Origin: Hysterium pulicare CBS 123377
Lineage: Eukaryota > Ascomycota > Dothideomycetes > Hysteriales > Hysteriaceae
NCBI GenBank assembly: GCA_000467715.1
Contig: AJFK01000311.1
Coordinates: forward strand, 1-64,000
Direction of reading: 5' to 3'
DNA length: 64,000 bases
Of this stretch, positions 56,436 to 64,000 are shown piece by piece. Every line of letters starts with the position of its first letter. Position 1 is the first letter of the stretch. Both the position numbers and the translations under genes were made by a program. The notes under the pieces are model-generated. The model saw nothing but the letters and a program-made list of their open reading frames with translations. It was not told the DNA's origin and made no database searches.

Positions 56436-58907
56436 TTTAGAGGTGGTGAGCGGTGCAGTGAAGACGAGCAATTGTGAATGGTTTTATGGTTCTTTCCGTT
56501 GCGTAGTCCCAAGTCGTCTTTGAAAAATGCCCCGCAATCGATACAGAATTACGCAAATGGTGAGTTTGGTCTGCTGCGGGGAGATGAGCCGAATTACGGC
56601 CAGCCGTAGTCTCCGTGCATGCACTACTTTGTGATTGGATCAAGAGTTCGATGTTGATTGGAGAAAGACGATGATGGTGGATTCAGTGCTAAGATTAAGA
56701 CTACACTCACATTCGGATTATCGAATGCAATAACAAAAGCTCCCGGAATTCAGTTCGTATTCTAGTCTTGTACCATCTTGCTACTGATACCAGGATGACA
56801 TCCAGAAATGAGGAACTTGAGCAACTGTGCACGCTTTAACGGCTACGACAACAAGATCCGGAATTGATAATGGAATGGATCATCTTATTCCAACTCACAG
56901 TTCCACCACATCTGTCTCTAGGTTGCTAAATGAGTCACTATAGTCTATGCGTTGTAACCTCGGAACCGAAGCCCAAGAGAGATTGCTGTGCGAGTTGTGC
57001 CGGAGAAGGAGATTGAGGATATGCAGTCGACAAAAATAACAATTCATCGGGAGACTACAGTCGTGGTATGCAGCATTCCGACTTGATACCGGGAAAAGCC
57101 TCAGAAACGTAATCTGGTGACTCCGTTGGCTTGCATGTGGCTTGCAGTCGTGCAACGAGGAGCAGTGAAGATGGCATACTTCATGAGAACTCAGAATTCA
57201 TAATAGTGACAGTGCTCCATGGCTTGCTGTAGTCACCCGAAAGTCGGCGAATTGCATGATTTGAAATGAGAAGCTCTTCGGATGGCGACATAAACAAGCC
57301 AGGTCTGAATTGAACTATCGAGTTCTGTGTCTGACTGAGATCCTCTGGATTTCCGGTCCCTCCACAGCGCCCGTTGAGCGGATGGATCATGGCGGTGGGG
57401 CGACCCCAGGTGTGTATTCTACGTACAACACTTCTCAGCGCTATTTCAAACGTATATCTGCCGAATAGCTTCTATTGGTGTTAAGCTCGCAGCAACCCCC
57501 AAGAGCAACTTCTGGATTAATACGCAGAGCAGCTGCTTGACCGTTAGCGAAGAAAGGAACTATGCTTGCGCAAGCGGACAAGCAAGGAGACGTTTCACAC
57601 GAACTATCCAGGAGTTGAGGAAAGAGAGTCATGATGCCAGGATATGCTCATGGCAAGTAGACGTTCGTAATCCACTTCAGGTAGATCCCTAGATGCGATG
57701 TTTGGTGCAACGTTCCAGACAAACCCTGGCCGGCCAGTTGAATGTTGAAGCAAAGCCTGATCGTGTGACAGGTGCAAAGTCCTTGTAGGTGCAGGACCGT
57801 TGACACTCAACTTTGTTACATGCAGCTACCTGGGTATCACCGGTCGCTTAGACACCCTTGGAGATATAGTCCTCTAAAGACTTGGATGATGAAACCTTCC
57901 CTTAAAACGTCAATAGCTTTTTCGACACTGCATGTCCGCCAAGGTCACGAACATGCGAACTGCAAACGATAGCCCGGCACCAGCATTAGCAAAGAAGCAA
58001 GCCTTCGCGATTTAGTCGGCAGGCCCATCACTGCGCCAGGACATCTGCCGTTGCAGGTTCTAGGAATAACGAGGGCAGCGGCTAAAAACGAGTCAGCTAC
58101 TGGTATTCGAATCAGTGCGATTGCTCCGCGAGCTAAATACGCCTTATGACCTTGAGGCTTGGAAACGTTTTTGCTGATCAAACGCTGCAGGGGCTTCTTG
58201 CAGGACCCCTTGAATCTTTGACGCAGGAGGGTGCGGGGTCGAGTTTTCGGCTTTTCGACAATGATATTGATGTTGTGTTCAGTCGAGGGCGCAGCTTAAG
58301 AGAGATTGCCAAGTTGATCGTGGTTTTGCTATCGGATGACAGCTCGTACATGTACGTGGCAGGAATTGTGTGTAAAGTATGGAGGCGTGCAGTATTGACA
58401 TCCGAGGCACGACTGCTGTTAGCGTTGAATTGCGGTCGACATCGACGTCGTAACCCGGGAACTTTGGTGTTGAGGCGCAAGGATGTGCGCGGCGTGGCAA
58501 GGCGAGGGCGACAGAGGCCCACGAGCGATCTGAGCAACGGGAGCACGTCAGGTCCAGCGCAGATCGTTTCAAGCGATCATGAATATCATCGTCAAGCTGC
58601 GAATCATTTCCGCTGGCTAGTTTTGACATCTAACGTTTACGCGGAAGTTCGAGGTATAGGCGATCCACCAAGTCTCAGTTTCTTTTGGATTCCCACAAGT
58701 AGATTGGCAGAAAATGTATTCGTCGACTGCGGGTATTCAAGAGGGTATAGTAAAATACATATGACGACAGTTGTAGAGCCTCAAAGAGACATTCAACATG
58801 ACTAAAGCAATGTCTCTTTTCCAACAGCCCTGTGTAGCTAACAATGACTTTGCCCCGCCCAGAGCGGCCATCGAGAGCCGATAGTCTTGTTATCGGTCTG
58901 GTTGACA
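56436..58907. other. Gene-poor interval between TMA20 and azgA
   Basis: About 2.5 kb. No gene I can support. The plus-strand frame 58146-58805 (219 aa) is open but has no recognisable domain and is rich in Arg and Leu, as chance frames on the antisense of GC-rich sequence are. Confidence 0.45.
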
Positions 58908-61231
58908 TCAAGGTTTCAAGTGAATCTTCTCGGGGCTGGGTGGTCCAATGACCACAGCCTCAAGTCCTTTGTCAGACTCCTTCGATCCTGTGCGAAAATG
59001 CTGTTGGGAGTTCCCACTTCCAAAAGACCCCGATTCATTGATATCTTTAGAAGAGCCGTGTCCGAAATGAGAGGCAACCTTTTGGCTCGCGGTGATAAAC
59101 CAAGGAAGTCGGCCGTTTGGTGTGACTTGACGTTTAGGTTAGGGAACAGCCTGCGGCGGGCAGATTAGGAGGGGATGCCACTTACTGGTCCAGTACTCCC
59201 GATTATCTTCATCTTCAGGGACGATGCGACCTCTCGAGATGAGTTTGGTAAGGTAAATGGGCCCGTTTAGGGCTGCATACGTCATCAGGCCGCTTGGAGA
59301 AGTTAGACCCGATTGAAATGGGAGGGTTCCGACGACGAAAGACTTACGCAATCAGGCCATAGGCAGCGCTGTACCCAAAGGGAATGAACATGACAGTGAC
59401 AAAGGCAGGGACGGCATCGCCAATCTGGACTATGCGTTAGCGCTTGTGTCAGTGAGGCTGGAAGTTGTGACTGACATATCGCCAGTTTACATTGACAATT
59501 TGACGCATCATGAGACATCCGACGATTACTGCAACTATGTTAGCGCTTGTGCCAGTGCCAGTCGTCCTAAATGTCGTGACTAACCCAAAGTTGATCCTGT
59601 TGCCCAGGGGGGTATGGATGCGAAGATGGGAGCGAAAAACATGGAGATGAAGAAGCAGATGCCGCAAGTCATGGCGGTCAAACCGGTCTTACCGCCCTCA
59701 GCGATACCAGCCCCAGATTCGATGAACGCGGTAACCGGAGAACTGCCAAACAGAGCGCCAACGGAAATGCAAAATGCATCGGTGCAGTACGCTATGGTGG
59801 AGCGCGGGAAGTCCCCGGACTGTTGATCTACAACGCCCGAAAAGCGGGCCATGCTGTAGAGGGTGGCGGTACAGTCCACGATGTCAATGAACAGGAAAGT
59901 AATGAGCGCGAGGGCGAATTCTGCGGGCGCTTTGGCGGCGTCCCAATCCAACACATTGAGTGTTTTATCGATAGGATGGAAGCTTGCAACCTTCTTGAAG
60001 AAGTCGAAACGGTCGTTGCCAGCTTCATTATGGGGAAAGTAGGTGAACGATGTTCCTCGGCTAGACGGGGCTTAGTGTGTTTCGTACTTCTTCGTTTCAA
60101 CCAACTTACGGCCAAGAAATGATGGACACCAGTGCTATACCAACAATGATTGCGCTTTTGACCTTGAAAGCCATGAGGTAGGCCGTGACGATGCCTCCAC
60201 AGAAGATACCAATCCACATCTGTAAACCAGATGTATAAGTCAGGGGAGATGTACAGTTAAGGTTTGGCTTGATCTCGCCTCGCAGTAGCGTTGGGTCAAA
60301 CTCACAGCGGGATTGGTCATCTTATGACTCGTACAGAATCCGTTCGCATCTAGGTATTGAGGCGGGCAGCCACCAATATCCAATGGCGTTGAACTCGACC
60401 CAGTAATGGCACCAATGCCGGCAGAGTAGCTCAACCCTATCTCAGCAAGAAACAATCCAATACCACAAGCGCTAGCAATCTTGATGGACGTGGGAATGAG
60501 TTTCACCAGCCATTGTCTCATGCCAAGCAGAGCGAGGAAGATGAAGATGAAACCTTCCGTAAAGACGGCAGTAAGTGCAAGACGGTAGGAAATGATGCCA
60601 GTTCCGTGGTAACCAACCACTTGATATGCAAAGTAAGCATTCAAGCCTTGACGTCTCTTGTTAGCGAGCGCGACACATACTAGTAGGCAGGAGGACATAC
60701 CCATCCCCGGAGCAAGGCACACGGGCATGTTTGTTGTAAAACCGAACAAGAAAGAACTGAAGCCTGCAATTGCGGCAGTAGCTGTGATCAGATCACGATG
60801 CAAATCTATACCGCGTGAGTAGGGACTTTAATGGGATAGAGCGCATCATTGATTACCTTGAACACATGCAGCATAAGCGGCATCTGTTGCGCATGTTGGA
60901 TCTTTTGCATCATTGCAAACACAGGTACCCCCAGTGTCTGAGAGAATTGTGGCCTTCAATAGTTAGTCATAGTACGAAGACAGCGATAGGGACGTACATT
61001 AACGGCGATGATGTATGCCATCGTGAAGAATGTAGTTAAGCCAGCTCGGATCTCCGTTAAGAATCTGGTATTCTTGATTTCATTTTCCTGCGACTGGGTC
61101 AATATGCAAGCTGCCGAAGCGCGATGAGTTATGCTTACATGTCCCGAACCTTGGAGGCGAAATATGCGTCCGAACGTAGATGCACCCACCGCCTCATTGA
61201 TGGAGGAACAGAGCCGACTGATGGAATCCAT
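58908..61231 (-). CDS. azgA: Purine permease AzgA (hypoxanthine-adenine-guanine/H+ symporter)
   Basis: AzgA-family plasma membrane importer for adenine, guanine and hypoxanthine. Exons: 61139-61231, 60998-61087, 60857-60953, 60701-60805, 60306-60646, 60110-60219, 59585-60060, 59476-59534, 59348-59424, 59186-59292, 58908-59125; 590 aa, in the family range. All phases agree. Blocks seen: FLTEIRAGLTTFFTMAYIIAVNA, DTGGTCVC, GFTTNMPVCLAPGMGLNAYF, FLAEIGLSYSAGIGAIT, FLFIDIVDCTATLY, FGSSPVTAFIESGAGIAEGGKTGLTA, FGYSAAYGLIAGLMTYAALNG. At least ten hydrophobic segments are evident. The C-terminal exon (FITASQKVASHFGHGSSKDI) is hydrophilic. Start ATG 61231 gives MDSISRLCSSINEAVGAS, similar to known AzgA N-termini. 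Confidence 0.95.
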
Positions 61232-62948
61232 ACAGGGCAATTAATGACAAAGGAGCGTTCGAAGAGAAGCGCGGAATTCTATGTGAAATTTGGATGCGGA
61301 GGTTCTGCGGGAGGGGACAGTGCGTCTTTAAGCTAGGCTATAGAGGATACCTCCAGAGGATCAAAAAAACGAACTATGGTGACTAAAGATGGCTGATAAC
61401 CACAGCTCACATTGAACAGAATGGCGGGCAATATCAGACCATAAAATAGGGGACCAAGGGCGCAAGGGCAGATGGGAAATGAGTACGAAAGCAGCTAGCA
61501 AAAGTGCAAAGTCAATTCCAAACTCTTGAGGTCGGTCAATAATATGGAGGTAGCTCGCTTGATCATGGCTGCAGCAACACGCGCGGTGATAATAGTAATA
61601 AGTCGGTAGGGGACTCCGTACGGAGGATGATGAGTTGACGTGCTGTCAGCCGTGGTTGGGATGCATATCTCCACCATTTCTGGCCAGATGGCACACCAAA
61701 CATTTCTTGGGAAAAAGCAACGGGCGTTTTATCGGGCGGGAATTGTTCTAAAGTCGACACGGACTAGCGATGGGTAAAAGCGCAAGAGCCGGCTTTGGGA
61801 GCAATGTTGCTGTGGAACGAGTAATGACTGCCAATGTGCTGCCAATGTACGGCTACTGCTGTGTGCGGTGGTGAACGAGTCAGGGCGATGCGTACACGAT
61901 GCGTACATTCGAACATGGGTGTGGCGTTTCAGGAACTGTGCCTGGCTAGCTGGTCGGTAGCCGGTCTGTGCATGACTCTTCTGGGCCCATTCCGACCCTG
62001 GGCCACCAGGCACCGCGGCGTTCAAGAGCAAGCCCCCGCATCTCGCCGTCATGTCATGGCTTGAAACAAGCTTGCGCGCGTGAAAAGGGATCAGCAGGCC
62101 GCTGCAGCATCTCCTCCGCCGACGATCTGCCTGTCCATATGGTAAGAGTCGAGCAGAACACCCTGGGCCGGCCTGCAATCGGGGTGCATTGCCCATCACA
62201 CCGCCGACGGGCAACAGGAAACGTCCGTCTCTCGACAGGGAGGCAGACAAGCCGGCCTCAGGCCTCGCAGATGCTGTGCGCCGAGCAACAAACAACAAAC
62301 AACAAACAAGCAACATGACTGGATTCGTTTGGCCCGCCTGGTCGCTCCACGATCTGCGGCCTGAAGCGAAATCCACGTGTGGGTCCAGCGACAATGGACC
62401 TTTCCGGCGGATCTGAAGCGGCTCCTGCCATTGGTTCGTGCGCTGGCTTAGACTTTGCGCTTGGCGGCTTGTCGTGGTGGTTGGGACTGAACCACAGCGG
62501 ACACTCGCCTCGCTGCCTCGTACTGCAGCTCGTAGCTGAGTGCCGCGCAACTAAGCCTTGTCCCATCTCCTCAGCAGTCGCTAGTCTGGCTCTCAACCAT
62601 CGCCGTCTTTTTGACATCTGGTCAATACAGCCACATGGTGCGTGCGACTTGATTGCCGACTCCTGACAATGACAAGATGCTGTGCAGAATCCAATTGCTG
62701 TCCAGCCAGCCCCTGGTCGCTGGCCATGCCGCCACTATCAATGCACGTCACTCTCCCAGCTGTCTTGAACAAAACAAAACCTGGGATAATTAGCGACTGC
62801 TTACTGGCAGGGTAATTGCGTTTCATGCTTCATATTCCTCAATCGCCGGCTTTCCCCCACCATTGTTGCCGTGTGCTATATTCCAATCCCCTCTCTGCGC
62901 TCCCACTCGAGGTGCCTCCTTCGCCCGACTCTCCATTCATCCGCCAGA
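61232..62948. promoter_or_regulatory. Divergent upstream region, azgA and the right-edge gene
   Basis: 1.7 kb. The part from about 61720 to 62800 is GC-rich with an AACAACAAACAACAA run (62286-62311). Holds azgA promoter at left and the leader of the right gene at the other end. No gene seen. Confidence 0.45.
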
Positions 62949-64000
62949 ATGTTCACGGCCGATCTCTCCTGGACGGATCCTGCTACTGAGACCGTGGGAG
63001 CACGCAAGGAAAGAAAAGCCCGAGAGCGATCGAGTCCTTCCACCACCAGTCCTTCGGTGAAAAGCTCAGGTTCAGACTCCTCAGATCTATGGCAGCCATC
63101 ATGGAGCTCGAAGAGGTCGAAGACCAAGGGGAGCGCAAGCCGAGAGCAGAATTCAACAACAAAGTTCTCAAAATCTTTCTTTCGACCGCCCGATGTACCA
63201 CCAAAAGACTCCCCAGTGCTTCCACCTCGGTTTCCAGTACGGAAATATGCTGCGAAGACTTCAGCTACGGTGCCTTCTGCGGCACTGTCAGATTCCTCGA
63301 GTAATGGATTGCCAGAGCTAGAAGGTGACTTGTGGACTCGACGTTCCATTTCACGACCTAATTCAACCGGATCGCGTCACTCCAGTAGGTTTCATGGCTG
63401 ACAGAAAAGTATGGAACCAGAACTGATACCTGGTTTAGAAAGCAACTCCTCGGAATGGAAGCCTCCAGCCAATATTCAAGTCATTGATGAGGTTCATGAG
63501 GTGCAACAATTGAGTCCAAGGTCATTTGTTTCACGGACGACTCGTCGAAGTTCAGAGACAATCATCCCAGAAGGCTATCCTTGTGTTCTTACACCGGTAC
63601 CAGAGCAAGTCCAGGTTCACGGCCATGGCGAAAAGTAAGTAATTCAATGCGCACTATGCAGAGCGATTCCTGATGCTTCAAAGGGGCTCGTACTCGGTAG
63701 AGATCTCAGGATGCGTGGAATTGGAACGACTGGAGTTGGGAGGTAATCCAGAAGAAATCGAGTCTCCTAGCAATGATGGTGAAATCCCACCTGTCCTGGA
63801 TTGGAGGCCGCCGTCCACTTTTGGAGTCAATCTCTCAAATGAGCCAGACCAAGGAAACGGTGCATTGCTCTTTGCTGGAGGCGTTGACGCCTCAAACGAC
63901 AGCGAGGCAGAATTGACGCATTTCCAACGTTTCATCCGGCGAATGGAGAGCGCTGGGCCTAAACTGATTCTTGACCGCCTGAATGAAAAGTGGAATGATG
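62949..64000 (+). CDS. Unrecognised protein, 5' part only (runs off the right edge)
   Basis: Predicted exons 62949-63384, 63439-63634 and 63684 to the window end. Splice sites are good (GTAGGT/TTTAG and GTAAGT/CAAAG) and phases agree. The visible 270 residues begin MFTADLSWTDPATETVG, then a Ser/Thr/Lys/Arg-rich disordered region, KFSKSFFRPPD, SRTTRRSSETIIPEGYPCVL, and a third exon with SVEISGCVELERLELGGNPE and EAELTHFQRFIRRMESAGPKL. No known domain recognised; it may be a fungal-specific protein. The ATG is the only good start near the first exon. A longer form is expected beyond the edge. Confidence 0.7.

Noticed and set aside
58146-58805. 219-codon plus-strand frame downstream of azgA
   Set aside because: No recognisable domain, Arg/Leu/Val-rich, overlapping a minus-strand frame; not enough support to call a gene.

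Overview
The window is nuclear DNA of a filamentous ascomycete (Pezizomycotina). This rests on the dense short introns (about 45-110 nt, donors GTAAGT/GTGAGT/GTCAGT, branch sites CTAAC or CTGAC about 10-20 nt before the AG), on fungal gene families (heterotrimer-like tRNA ligase Trl1, AzgA purine permease, Noc1/Mak21, Cwf19, Sgt2) and on an extreme RIP-like AT-rich tract at the left edge. I cannot fix the class or genus from sequence alone. Almost all genes are split, so coordinates below are spans from start codon to stop codon, with the exons I worked out by hand given in the evidence.

Layout. 1-620 is a TpA-saturated repeat relic. 861-1009 is a tRNA-Leu(AAG) gene with the normal 16-nt anticodon-loop intron and, unusually, a second 51-bp insertion in the anticodon stem that looks like a spliceosomal intron. 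Then come trl1 (tRNA ligase, -), hmgA (homogentisate dioxygenase, -, 8 exons), SFT2 (-, 5 exons), a bHLH transcription factor (+) behind a long spliced leader, COX19 (-), NPR3 (-), a small cyclin-like gene (+), an ODC-type mitochondrial 2-oxodicarboxylate carrier (-), DNA2 (+), a TEX1/THOC3-like WD40 gene (+), a short-chain dehydrogenase (+), a small CsbD-like gene (-), CWF19 (-), GPN1/NPA3 (+), a CSP-1-like C2H2 zinc-finger gene (-), trp4 (anthranilate phosphoribosyltransferase, -), NOC1/MAK21 (+), SGT2 (+), TMA20 (-), azgA (purine permease, -, 11 exons) and, running off the right edge, an unrecognised gene (+).

This is mostly housekeeping sequence, not a gene cluster: tRNA splicing, tyrosine breakdown, Golgi traffic, cytochrome oxidase assembly, TORC1 control, Okazaki fragment processing, mRNA export, pre-mRNA splicing, RNA polymerase II import, tryptophan synthesis, ribosome assembly, tail-anchored protein targeting, translation initiation and purine uptake. 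Several divergent pairs share short promoters (ODC/DNA2, CWF19/GPN1, trp4/NOC1). Gene-poor stretches of 2-5 kb lie around the two transcription factor genes (bHLH and C2H2), between GPN1 and the C2H2 gene, and between TMA20 and azgA.

The most unusual signal is the tRNA gene: removing the 51-bp insert and the canonical intron leaves an 82-nt tRNA with every stem paired. Smaller oddities are consecutive micro-exons in the carrier (23 and 11 nt) and in hmgA (23 and 23 nt), an SGT2 first coding exon that is only the ATG, a stop-free in-phase intron cutting the nucleotide-binding loop of the dehydrogenase, and a 62-residue loop inside the bHLH domain.
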